Of a DNA stretch of 64,000 nt, positions 35,788 to 46,300 are shown one piece after another. A program made the position numbers and the translations under genes. The notes beneath the pieces are model-generated. The model had not been told where the DNA came from. It saw only the letters and a program-made list of their open reading frames with translations, and made no database searches. The DNA comes from Leptasterias polaris. Its lineage: Eukaryota; Echinodermata; Asteroidea; Forcipulatida; Asteriidae. How positions within the stretch are numbered: position 1 is the stretch's first letter; each line of letters begins with the position of its first letter. The stretch is from NCBI GenBank assembly GCA_037783415.1, contig JAZGTN010000065.1:1-64000 (forward strand). The letters run 5' to 3'.

Positions 35788-36289
35788 CAGACATGGGGCC
35801 AGAAGCTTCTGGTCTCAATTTTAATAAGAAACGCAGTCGAACAGCAGTAACTATAACAGCAACACTCGGGGAACAACTTCCTGTAAACAAATCGAGGAAC
35901 ACCAACTCTCCCATCTGGATCAATAAAGAAGTAATTTCAGATATTTAAACGTTCGAACTCTGAATGCCACCGTGCCACATTACACACCCTCTCAGATACT
36001 CTTCCCCAATCACGATTTATCATTCCCCACTCAACAGGTGGAAATGCGGATTTGAATTTTGGCTTTATACGCTTCATGAAATCACTCTACAAAATTCCAA
36101 CACAAACACAAACCAATTGCACAATGGCAATTATTGTAAATGGGTTCTGATAAAGATCAAATGTTGCAATGAATTAAACTCATGTTGTCCCCACACTGAC
36201 CTGCATTTTACATCGTTTCCTTAATTATAATAATAATAATCTATAGGCATATGAATACCATGTACTCTAGCAACGCTCTTCATTTGGAC

Positions 36290-36720
36290 CCCGCTTATGA
36301 AACTGCATTCAGGAAGAAATTAGAAAATCCACTTCTGTGGGATCGATTGAAGTATTCTTACAAAATATTTCTCCTCTCCCAGTATGTAGCATAGCTCTCT
36401 TCTACAGTCAGCAGTCCAGTTCCTATCATCGGCCATTTACTAGCACTGCTAGATTATATATTTCTCGCAACAATCTGTTTTTGTTTTGCGATACCTGTTT
36501 GTCTTGTCTCCACATTTGTATTTTGTCTGTCTAGGCTGTCTTCTACAAGCCTTGGCTTAATCTGACAGCCTCATACTCTCTTTGTTTTGGTAAACATAAA
36601 TTAAGTCTTTACCCTCCATATTATGTGCTTATTATTTCGCTTATAATATGTGTAATATTCTGTATTTATGATATATTTCGAGAAGAGTTGTGTGAAATAA
36701 ATGTTGAAATATTCAATCAG
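36290..36720. other. sequence between satellite blocks, retroelement-like 3' end
   Basis: T-rich sequence with GGCTTAATCTGACAGCCTCA and an AATAAA signal at 36695 sits between the two satellite blocks. A 3' untranslated end of a retroelement or transcript is possible. 35790-36290 shows a further AATAAA near 35921 and no ORF of note. Confidence 0.3.
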
Positions 36721-36840
36721 TTCCTCATCACCGAACGGAGCCTGCGACAAGATTTAGAAGAATAAAAAAGTTTCAATCGCAACAATCTGCCGAGTAGAAA
36801 GTGAACATTCATGCAATGTGTTCTTAATTCTGAATCCCAT

Positions 36841-37180
36841 TCATAAGCAACAGCAACACAGTTGAGCTGCAGCAACTGTAACACATGACGGAACAGCACT
36901 ACACAAGGGCACCAGCAATGATATAACATAAGCAACAGCAACACAGTTGAGCTGCAGCAACTGTAACACATGATGGAACAGCACTACACAAGGGCACCAG
37001 CAATGATATAACATAAGCAACAGCAACACAGTTGAGCAGCTGCAGCAACTGTAACACATGACGGAACAGCACTACACAAGGGCACCAGCAATGATATAAC
37101 ATAAGCAACAGCAACACAGTTGAAAAGCTGCAGCAACTGTAACACAGGACGGAACAGCCAGACATGGGGCCAGAAGCTTC
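36841..37180. repeat. 88-bp satellite block 2 (~3.6 units)
   Basis: Same unit as block 1. Both blocks leave the satellite at the same junction (ACAGCCAGACATGGGGCCAG, then AAGCTTCT), so they share an origin rather than being separate expansions. Confidence 0.9.
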
Positions 37181-37209
37181 TTTTTTTATTTAGAAACTAA
37201 ACTACTTAA

Positions 37210-37597
37210 AAGGCAAAGTGTACCTTTGGTTTTTGGAACCGTTCGATTGTTGTAATCCTATATAAATGTAGATATTATATGCAATAAAACTAACCTTTGA
37301 CGTTTCATTTCAGTGGTAGCGTATTTGAGATATCGCCGAATATCCGCAGCGGTTATGTCCACGCAGGAAGAATAATCTGTAATTGGAATACACAATCTGA
37401 GAAACGTATTCGACAGTAACGTTTCTCAGATTCAAATTTTGGGGCATAAAAACTGAGATCATTTTCCATACCCACAATACTTTAAAGTGAAATGATTCTC
37501 AAAATGCTTTGTACTATCGAAAGCTGCTCTACTTCTAACCAAGTCAGTTTGTATTGCCATTATTTTAAAGAGTGATTACCAAACGTATACCTTCCCT
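37210..37597. mobile_element. TTAA MITE (family B)
   Basis: TTAA at 37206 and 37598 flank a copy with AGGAAGAATAATCTGTAATT and TTTCTCAGATTCAAATTTTG. It is related to 14822 and 19235. Confidence 0.75.
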
Positions 37598-37612
37598 TTA
37601 ACCGTCATAGCA

Positions 37613-37787
37613 ATAGACCTTATGCATATGACGTCATTTGAGTAGGGCGCCCTCACCTAGAGGTCAAAAGGAATATGTTCATTGGCCAGTCCTGTGCGCC
37701 GCGCGTACAAATCAGCGCGTTTCCATTGTTTCATCATCAGTTTACCTCTAAGATGGCGGCTTGGTGACGTCAATGCATAAGGTCTAT
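37613..37787. mobile_element. family D MITE, uninterrupted
   Basis: ATAGACCTTATGCATATGAC to AATGCATAAGGTCTAT, 175 bp. It serves as the empty-site form of 27231-27632. Confidence 0.85.
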
Positions 37788-37878
37788 AAACGATATGCAT
37801 TCAAACCAACAATAACAATAACAACAACCAGATAAACGAAGAGCACAATGCAACCCCATCACCCTCATGACTCTTTAA

Positions 37879-38211
37879 AGGACCTGTACACTATTGGTGA
37901 GATCGAAAAACACAAATGTCCACAGATTCACACATAACTTACATGATTTAAAGTAAGTAATGGTAGAAAGGGTTCCTTAAAATATTTCTGCCTAAAATGC
38001 TATCGCTATAGTTTTTATCACGCGCGATAATAAACTCGATGTTTGAAAAACAGAAAACACATAAGGTCTCTTTTCACTATTTTCTCGATGACCAATTGAG
38101 CTCAAATTTTCACAGGTTTGTTATTTCATGTATATGGTTAATCACACAAAACATGAACTTTGTTTGCGACTGTTTTGTCAGCTCTACCAATCCTGTATAA
38201 TACCTTTAAGT
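37879..38211. mobile_element. TTAA MITE (family A2)
   Basis: TTTAAAGGACCTGTACACTA at the left and GTATAATACCTTTAA at the right, nearly identical to 59972-60326 apart from a roughly 20 bp deletion in the middle. Confidence 0.8.
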
Positions 38212-38790
38212 TAAAACCGGACAAAATGGCAAAAAGAACCTAGCATGTGAGAGGATCAATCGCTTGCAGTTAGGGAGAGGGGTGGTGATGTTGAGAGGGG
38301 CATGCAGGTGCCGTCATTGCATCACGGTAAAAAAATAAAATAATAATCAGCCGCTATAAAAAACAAAAAAAACAAAACAAAAACAGTTTCCTGACCCGCA
38401 CCTGCTCCAAGATTCGTCAGGCGTATTTCACACCCGGACTTAGATTTTACGTTTTATTCTCAAGTAGGGGAGTAGAAAACCAGCTTTGAAAGTGACCTTT
38501 TATGTTTGGTGGGATAAACGCTGGATTCAAGATAAGTGTGAGCATAGTCTATTCTTTTGCCATGTTTCATTCGCACGGATTGTTAGGGCGTGGGCGTTGT
38601 TTATAAAGAGAGTAAAAATTTATTACACCAGTCTACAAAGAAACCACAGTTTCTCCACCCAATCGGTACCCATTTTGGTTTATCTTTTCTTCTGTTCTTT
38701 TTAAAGAAAGATAAATACACAAAGTCCATCTAATTGGAACAAGAAGGCAAAGGCAAGCATGCCAAGTGGAACCATTACGATAGAGTGTAA
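38212..38790. other. non-coding
   Basis: No supported gene. A/C-rich simple sequence lies at 38340-38390; the 72-codon ORF at 38486 has no protein-like features. Confidence 0.4.
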
Positions 38791-38919
38791 GGCCGTGTCC
38801 GAATTGGCGACTTCGGCTATAGCTACGGCTAGATCAGCGCGTCTGTCAGTGTTGAAGGATAGGCAGACGCGCGCGCCCTAGCCGTAGCTGTAGCCGAAGT
38901 CGCCGTTTCGGACACGGCC
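38791..38919. mobile_element. hairpin MITE, Harbinger-like, TAA target duplication
   Basis: GGCCGTGTCCGAATTGGCGA and its inverse form long arms (about 45 bp) around a short loop. TAA on both sides and GGCC termini fit a PIF/Harbinger-type insertion. Related decayed copies are at about 5910 and 29146. Confidence 0.8.
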
Positions 38920-39254
38920 TAAGCACGTTACAAAGAGTGCAGTTTTTAGGGACAGGTTTTTGCTTTCGGGAACGATATTTAGTCAGCAACCCATGAATTG
39001 GAGGCCTCTCTGAAGATTTGGCGGTCACATCCAATGTGTTTGTCTGTCTGTTTGTTTGTTGTTTAGATGATCTTCCCGTCATATAGGAACTCAGCAAACT
39101 CCCACCCTTCCCACCCTTGTGGATATAAACACCAAGCTGGCAACAGCCAATTTCTCTCATACTAACATTGGTTTAACGTCTATGATTATAAATTGCACAA
39201 ATCAATACATTGCAATTCAGTAACTGGGCGACAATACTTATTCTAGTCATTGTG

Positions 39255-39330
39255 AAATCAGCGGTTAGCGTGATGGGAGTCGAACCCACAACCTTGTGGT
39301 TGCAACTCAGGCAGTCTACTGGACCAGTGG
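39255..39330 (-). repeat. tRNA-like sequence
   Basis: The minus strand reads GTGATCCACTGGTCCAGTAG and later GTGGGTTCGACTCCCATCAC, giving plausible A and B boxes. The anticodon arm does not pair. It is a SINE head or tRNA pseudogene. Confidence 0.5.
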
Positions 39331-39484
39331 ATCACTTACTTAGGTACCCAACGCTAATGCAGTAAAGTTTGCGGTACCACGTATTATATACCAAAGAGTC
39401 TCGAGTTGTGGTAGAAGCGGTGGTGTAACAACTGAACGTTTCGATCAGTGTGCTCTGATTGTCTTCAGCTCCTTCTGACATTGG

Positions 39485-40256
39485 GGTGTACCATTGCCAT
39501 TGTCACTATTAATAAAAGTACCATTGCCATCGTCACTATTAATACAAGTGCCATTGCCATCGTCACTATTAATACAAGTGCCATTGCCATTGTCACTATT
39601 AATACAAGTGCCATTGCCATCGTCACTATTAATACAAGTGCCATTGCCAATGTCACTATTAATACAAGTGCCATTGCCAATGTCACTATTAATACAAGTG
39701 CCATTGCCATCGTCACTATTAATACAAGTGCCATTGCCATTGTCACTATTAATACAAGTGCCATTGCCATCGTCACTATTAATACAAGTGCCATTGCCAT
39801 TGTCACTATTAATACAAGTGTCATTGCCATCGTCACTATTAATACAAGTGCCATTGCCATTGTCACTATTAATACAAGTGCCATTGCCATCGTCACTATT
39901 AATACAAGTGCCATTGCCATCGTCACTATTAATACAAGTGCCATTGCCATTGTCACTATTAATACAAGTGTCATTGCCATTGTCACTATTAATACAAGTG
40001 CCATTGCCATCGTCACTATTAATACAAGTGCCATTGCCATTGTCACTATTAATACAAGTGCCATTGCCATCGTCACTATTAATACAAGTGCCATTGCCAT
40101 TGTCACTATTAATACAAGTGTCATTGCCATTGTCACTATTAATACAAGTGTCATTGCCATTGTCACTATTAATACAAGTGCCATTGCCATTGTCACTATT
40201 AATACAAGTGCCATTGCCATTGTCACTATTAATACAAGTGCCATTGCCATCGTTCA
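39485..40256. repeat. 30-bp minisatellite, ~26 units
   Basis: The unit is GTCACTATTAATACAAGTGC plus CATTGCCAT[T/C]. Because 30 is divisible by three and lacks stops, four frames stay open for 260-310 codons (TINTSAIAIV on plus; NGNGTCINSD on minus). Flanks are non-coding: a Penelope-like motif at 39428-39470 on the left and a SINE on the right. I therefore do not call a gene. Confidence 0.95.
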
Positions 40257-40299
40257 ACCATTGCGACTGTCGTTGTCTTTGCCATTGCATTTACTTATG

Positions 40300-40450
40300 C
40301 GGTTAAAGAGCACCGGACTCTGGCGTTCGGTGGACTCTGACGGACTGGCGGACTCTGACTCTGGAGCACCAGCTCTGGCGTTCTGATCAGCGGAGTGTGG
40401 GTTCGAGTCCCGGTCGTGGCACTGTAGTCTTTGAGCAAGATACTTCACCA
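40300..40450 (+). mobile_element. tRNA-derived SINE head with inner duplications
   Basis: GTTAAAGAGCACCGGACTCT and GTGTGGGTTCGAGTCCCGGT match the 17729 SINE. CTCTGGCGTTC and GGACTCTGACGGACT repeats expand the anticodon region. Confidence 0.75.
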
Positions 40451-41092
40451 TTATTGCTTTGTCCTTCTGGTGGTAACATTAAGCCTGCTTATCTCATCTT
40501 TGTCGGGGTTTGTTTTTGTTATTATTTTCTGCTTGAACTTTATGCCCATGAAGGTGTTTCCTCCCTTCACTTCTTTAAAATGTTTTTATTTTATTTTTTT
40601 ATTCTTTATTTAAAACCATATTTAACGAGGGTGACCCATTCAGCACAGCTGATCATTTGTGGCCCTCACATTAGGTAAAAATACATCAATAAAAGATAAA
40701 ATACTAAAAGTGACAAGACTTGGCAGAAAGTGCGTAAAAGGGGAATTTAGTTACTAAAGATGAACAATAACAAACATACAAACAACCCCACAAACAAAAA
40801 CACCCCAAAAGATGGAGATAAAAAACATGACTCCCGAAAAATGGGACGATGTAACTGCATGTATAAGATCCTTTCGAATCCAGAATGAGCATCATAACTC
40901 AAAAGATGAGTTTTACTGATCAGAAGAAAACAAGAAAAAACAACAACAAAAACCCAGGTTTCTGCTAAACCTTCCAAGTTTCTGTCTATCTAAATATATT
41001 ATGTTATTCTAAAAAATAGATGTGGATGTGGGCCTATGTAACAAAACTTCACATTTGAGGTGCTAGACTTCAGTGGTGCAATTTCCGGATAG
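40451..41092. other. non-coding
   Basis: SINE-distal, AT-rich sequence. No gene or clear repeat boundary is recognised. Confidence 0.4.
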
Positions 41093-41151
41093 CATGTCAC
41101 GTCGAGGACACCATGTCACGTCGAGGACACCATGTCACGTCGAGGACACCG
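41093..41151. repeat. three tandem 19-bp units
   Basis: ATGTCACGTCGAGGACACC is repeated exactly three times. Confidence 0.95.
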
Positions 41152-41746
41152 TACTTCCACCTCCCGCCGTTTGATGCTAGATTATGACGGGAGGACAATT
41201 GGGGACTCCCCGCTGCTAAGTTGTGTGTACTTTCAAAATATTTAACTTGAAAACTCCGCGGTGATGTTATTGTTGGCAAAAGGGGATTGATTGTAGAATG
41301 ACGTCACGTCTGTCAATATTGACAAAGAGAAGTACTTGTATAATGACGTGAAAGCTAGCCATTCATGCTTTTTTTTCTTCCCACTTAACAGTATAAAGTG
41401 TTTTTTGTCAGTGTGAGTGTATTACCGTATGCCAGACAGGTCTTTTGTTAGACACGTGTTTTCATCCACAATATAATAGGTACCTATTGCTCAAGCGTTT
41501 GAAAATGTGGATAGATTTACAGTAGTGTGACGAAGTTATCAAACTGGGGTCGAGCAGTAATTTTGTTCATGGATTTTTTTAATAATAAAAAAAAAGGTTT
41601 TGTACATGTGCAGATTCACTACAACATTGTCATAAAATCCACCACTAGAGGGCGTCAGGACGGGTAACTTTCGTACAGATTTTCGTAAAAGCCACACAAA
41701 TGATGTAGATATAATTTGTTCGGGAAAATAGTATCACATCAGACCA

Positions 41747-41939
41747 GGGCCCAATTTCATAGAGCTGCTTAAGCAAAAAATATTGCTTAACAATTTTCTG
41801 CTCAGCAGAAAAGAGCAGGATACCAGTCACAAATTGTACTTGTGACATGGTAGTTTGGCTGGTAACCTTATTCTGGTAAGCATAATTTTGTTTTGCTTAG
41901 CAAATTTTTGTGCTTAAGCAGCTCTATGAAATTGGGCCC
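41747..41939. mobile_element. foldback MITE, best copy of its family
   Basis: GGGCCCAATTTCATAGAGCT and its exact inverse bound 193 bp. Inside are inverted TTGCTTAAC/TGCTTAGCAA arms and GGATACCAGTCACAA with GGCTGGTAACC. Fragments occur at 2173, 7209, 18591, 43390 and 53656. Confidence 0.9.
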
Positions 41940-42104
41940 AGGAAAATGTCATCTAGGAGTTAAATGGGTTTAACAAAACAATCAAAAACACACAAACCCT
42001 CTGTTTTATAGTGATTGTGATGATTTTTTAATTCTTTGTTTCATATTTGGCCATGTCAACTAAAATGAATAAAAAATAAAAAATTAAAATAAAAACCGCC
42101 CTCC

Positions 42105-42137
<33 letters not shown>

Positions 42138-42170
42138 GGACGATCAACAATTGTTTTTTATGTGGCCTAA

Positions 42171-42902
42171 TAGACTGTGCAAGTCTCGCGCGTAATCGAA
42201 CTTCCGGGACCATTGTGGTCCCAACCATATGGAGTTTTACGTTGGCAATATTTTGTTTCGTCTATTATTTTAGTTTAACATACTTTATGACCATGAAAAT
42301 TACATATGAATGTAATACTAAGTGATACCAAAGTAAAATCAATTCAACCACAATGAAGAAAACCCAAGAATTAAAATTGACCTCAGCTTCCGGTTACTTG
42401 CAAAAAATTAAGAATTTGTGCCCACCTCCGATCACCAAATTTGTTTTGGTCGCGCGATGATAATCACCAGACGCTGTAATTGTCAGACGCTTAGCCTTTT
42501 CATTGCAGTCTACGGTTGTCCAGGCGTCAGCGTCCTCTTTAAACTGCGTCACGCGTTAATTCTACACCCGGCCGTGCGATCATCGCGCGTCTGCGTTCAA
42601 ACCGGCTTTTAGTGGCTGCACGTACTCTGGCGTGGATTTACAAAAGGGGTTCCTAAAAAGTTAAGATCGAGTAAGCATCCTTGTCCCAGAGTTTTCAGTT
42701 TGTTTCAACAAAAACTAACAAATGATTTGTGTTTTTGTTATGAAAGCTAAAACTCATTTTATACAAATTGTAATGAATATTTTTGTTGTTCAGTTTTTTT
42801 CATAGATCTAATTTAAAGACAATGATTTGATTTCCGGAAAAAAAAAATTTCTTCGCTTGACGTGTTTTCTCGTTCTGATACGCGCGAGACTTGCACAGTC
42901 TA
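42171..42902 (+). mobile_element. family C DNA transposon, copy 3
   Basis: 732 bp with ends TAGACTGTGCAAGTCTCGCG and ACTTGCACAGTCTA. It has the same orientation as copy 2 at 23970. It follows a poly-C run at 42107-42128. Confidence 0.85.
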
Positions 42903-43207
42903 TAGTACCATAACTTTTACTATCTTGCGATTGATCGTACCGAGTTTTTACACCAACAATTTCAGACGTATTGAAAGAAGACTAGAGCCGAGAACGCGCT
43001 CTACGCGTTCCACGAAACGCGTTAAAAAAACCACCTCAAAACAAAAACAGATTATTTGCGCGTTGCAGATCTTTCATTGCGCGATTTCTTTTACGCCGCG
43101 TCGAACTTGTTGTTGATGTACATAGTTCGAAAACAAAATCCTATTATCTCCTGTAATCACCAACAAATCAAGGTTCGTTTTCAAAGAAAAGGGTGGTCAA
43201 GTTGACC

Positions 43208-43236
43208 ATGCGTTGAAGCTAAAAATGAGACTTTGA
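43208..43236 (+). promoter_or_regulatory. two minimal upstream ORFs before the PACSIN-like start
   Basis: ATGCGTTGA (43208-43216) and ATGAGACTTTGA (43225-43236) are two- and three-codon uORFs. The second stops one base before the main ATG at 43238. If both lie in the mature leader, they would favour reinitiation-dependent or reduced translation. Transcript extent is unknown. Confidence 0.35.
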
Positions 43237-43237
43237 A

Positions 43238-43320
43238 ATGGAGGGCGGAAGAGAAGGGGCGTCGTTCTGGGACATCGGCGAACCAAGGAAGGTCTTGGAG
43301 CGGATCGAGAATGGGAGCAG
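43238..43320 (+). CDS. PACSIN: PACSIN-like exon 1 (start codon)
   Basis: Starts at an ATG in a good context (GAAATGG). It encodes 27 residues plus two bases, ending at donor GTCAGC. Residues 9-14 (SFWDIG) match the tryptophan-containing stretch just before helix 1 of PACSINs. Two tiny upstream ORFs lie at 43208 and 43225. A further 5' non-coding exon cannot be excluded. Confidence 0.85.
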
Positions 43321-46300
43321 GTCAGCAAAACTTTGAAATAAAAACTATCGTTTATAATTTATAAACTTATACCTTTTTGCTTGGATCTGGGCCAAGTTTC
43401 ATAGAGCTGCTCAAGTAAGCACAACAGAATTTGTAAGCTTACCATAATAAAAAAAATACCATCCAAACTGCGCACAACTCTTAGCCAATGATAGCTCGTC
43501 ATTTACCTCAGTGAATGGACTGTTTTGGGCTTGTAACATCTATACAAAACACCGTTTACACGTGCCATTGATTAATCCAAACTGGCATTAACTTAACTAC
43601 TCATAAAAACTGATTGTTCGACCCATTGTGATGAAGTTATTAATTACGAATGCAATACCTTTTCAAAACCGAAACCACTTGCACCTGTTGGTCCTCCTCG
43701 TATGATTTTTACGGCTATTTATGACAAACACAAATTGCAACAACATTTACAATGCTAAAGTGTGCACTACTAATCTATTATTGCTATTCAAAAGTGTTCA
43801 CACTGCGAGAGCAGCGCGCAAATAGTGCCATAAAACATTTACAATCTATGGGACCTCGTATTTTCATTCGAAGTTGGTTTGTTTTATTGCCTTTTAAGTT
43901 CATTTCAAGGGGTGCTTATAATGCTCAGTATATTACCATTAATTATAAAATTTAATGCCTCAAAAAATTAAGCCGTTGTGTGACACTTCATAAAGATCTC
44001 GCACTCGCCTGCCAATGGCTTTCTATATAGGCTTTACACTCAGGTCGGAGTTGACACATAATTTGCATCAAGAGCACGTTCTCACAGAGAAAGAAGATTG
44101 ATATTTAAGTTGTGCGTCAACCTTTAATTGCTAAGCAAAGTGTGATGTGACAATGCAAGTCATTCTTGTCATCACTTAATATCTTAAGATGTATTTTGGC
44201 GTTTGTGAAATCGAGTACGGGTGGCTGACTGATTTATGGGTCAGGATAGCCCGTGAAACTGGTTTTTAACAATTGGCATTTTTGATTTGGAGTCTGCGTC
44301 ACTTTGACGAAGTTACGGGGAAGTTTGACACAAATTCCGGGTTATACCGTCCAGAAATTGGTTGGGTTGGCGTAAAGTGGTATCTTTCTTCGCCTTCCAG
44401 CTCTAGGGCCCGGTTCGAATCCCGGTATGGGCACTATAGGCCTTTTCACACGATCAACTTTCGATCCGTGTCGAAACTAATCCGGATCGGGTCCGTGTTG
44501 GCTTGGTAAAATTTCAACACGGATACAAACTGCTTCGCTTTCACACTAGCTCTGAGCGAAATCTGCTTTTGGGTTATTACACGTGTAACTTTCGATCCGG
44601 ACATTTTGTGCGACCGTTTCACACTGCAGGGTCTTATACACGGGTCGAAATGGGATGCGTCGCGACGCAACGTGGCGCATCGGGGCGCACCGTAGAGCGT
44701 ATAAGGACGGGTTGTGATGCTTTGCGGCGACTTTTTTTACGCGGCACCTTTTCTTTACGTTCTTATCTACTACAAATACAGCGTGCGGATGGCGTCCCTG
44801 CACACTCAACACGGATCGAAAATGAACCCGGAGGTGTTCACACTACGGCTTTCGACACGTGTTGGAATTTTCGACACGGATCGAGATTTCTCAACCCACC
44901 TCCCGAGCAGGGTTGGTTTCGACACGGATCGAGCGCTCGATCCGGGTCGACACCGTGTTGAAAAGTTGTAATGTGAAAAGGTCAGTCCACATTACATGGA
45001 TCGTATCCGTGTTCAACACGGAGATTTTTTGTGGTGTGAAAAGGCCTATGTGGATTGGGTTTTCAGTCCCTACCCGATTGCGAGGGTTTTCTCTGAAATA
45101 AGTCTCTGGGTTTTCCTCCCACATCTAAAACTAAAACTTTCTTCTGTCTTCTCCGGGGGTCCTTTGCTAGTAAAACGACTGAGTTCACTTTTCTGAGATT
45201 CCTAGGCTTCACTACAACCATAATTAATAAATAAAATAAAATGAACATTACTTTCTGGTTCAGATCATGTGAAGATTTGATGAGCATGATCCAAGAACGT
45301 GCCGATGTGGAGTTTAGATACGCGAAGAGTTTAAGACAGTGGGCTCAGAAATGGGACGAGGCGCTGAAAAAGGGTAATGTATTAGTCTGAATCTGAATCT
45401 GATTTATATTAGTCGGCAAGGCATCCTAATGGGAATTTCACACCAATTTGGGTATAACTTGGTTTGCATGTGTCGCATAGGTGAGGGTCACGGCAGGGTG
45501 TGATATTTTCTTCCATGTAGGCAGGGTCTACAACAGGGCCCAATATTAAATAAGTACAGTGTATAAAAAGGTTGCCCAATTGAGATCTGCGGCTGTTGAC
45601 TTCCAACTTGAGGTATTTTGGGTGACAAAGGCCCTAAAATAAATGGTCCTATTTGTCGAGAGGTGTAGGGACAATTTTCAAGATTGATGCTCGGACTTTT
45701 GGAAAAAACGTTTAATCATTGAGCTTTCAGAATGAAGTTGACAAATAAAACATTATGATAATCTTAATATGCAAGGAGCCAGCGGGTCTACGGTTAAAAA
45801 TAATTCTGAGAAATGTTTAGGGAAATTACAATGGGACATCCCAGTTGACTATCGTCGTATTCCCTGACTGCAGGATCAGACTATGGGTCTGTGTTAACTG
45901 TCTGGAACAACCCAGTTGACTATTGTCGTATTCCCTGACTGCTTTTAGGATCAGACTATGGGTCTGTGTTAACTGTCTGGCGTGCGGTGCTGCATGAGGC
46001 TTCGGCTGTGGCGAAGATTCACGAAAACTGTCGATTACGCCTGACGGGTGAAGAAGGGCCGTTTTACAACATGTACAAGTAAGTTGCCCCCCCCCCCCCC
46101 CCGCCTCTCTTCCAGCCCCCCCCCCCACCCTATCCCTGCAACTAAGATTGTCTCAATATATCGGGGAGGTTGAGAAGGACAGAGCCAATTTTGTACTTGT
46201 TGAAATTGCATGCTGGTTTTTATGACATCATCGAAATACAAAGTTACGTAACTGTGGCGTTACCATTACTGAATTCCATAATTTTACAGAAATGATTCAG

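Noticed and set aside
34559..37165. Ladder of Cys/Leu/Val-rich minus-strand ORFs resembling a repeated membrane protein
   Set aside because: Frames rotate through an 88-bp satellite and the ORFs are staggered by exactly one unit; no start context or splice signals.
39485..40256. CRISPR-like array (regular 30-bp periodicity)
   Set aside because: Units are contiguous with no unique spacers, and the genome is animal.
39445..40386. 281-312 codon ORFs in four frames
   Set aside because: Products of a 30-bp minisatellite divisible by three; flanks are a SINE and a non-coding repeat.
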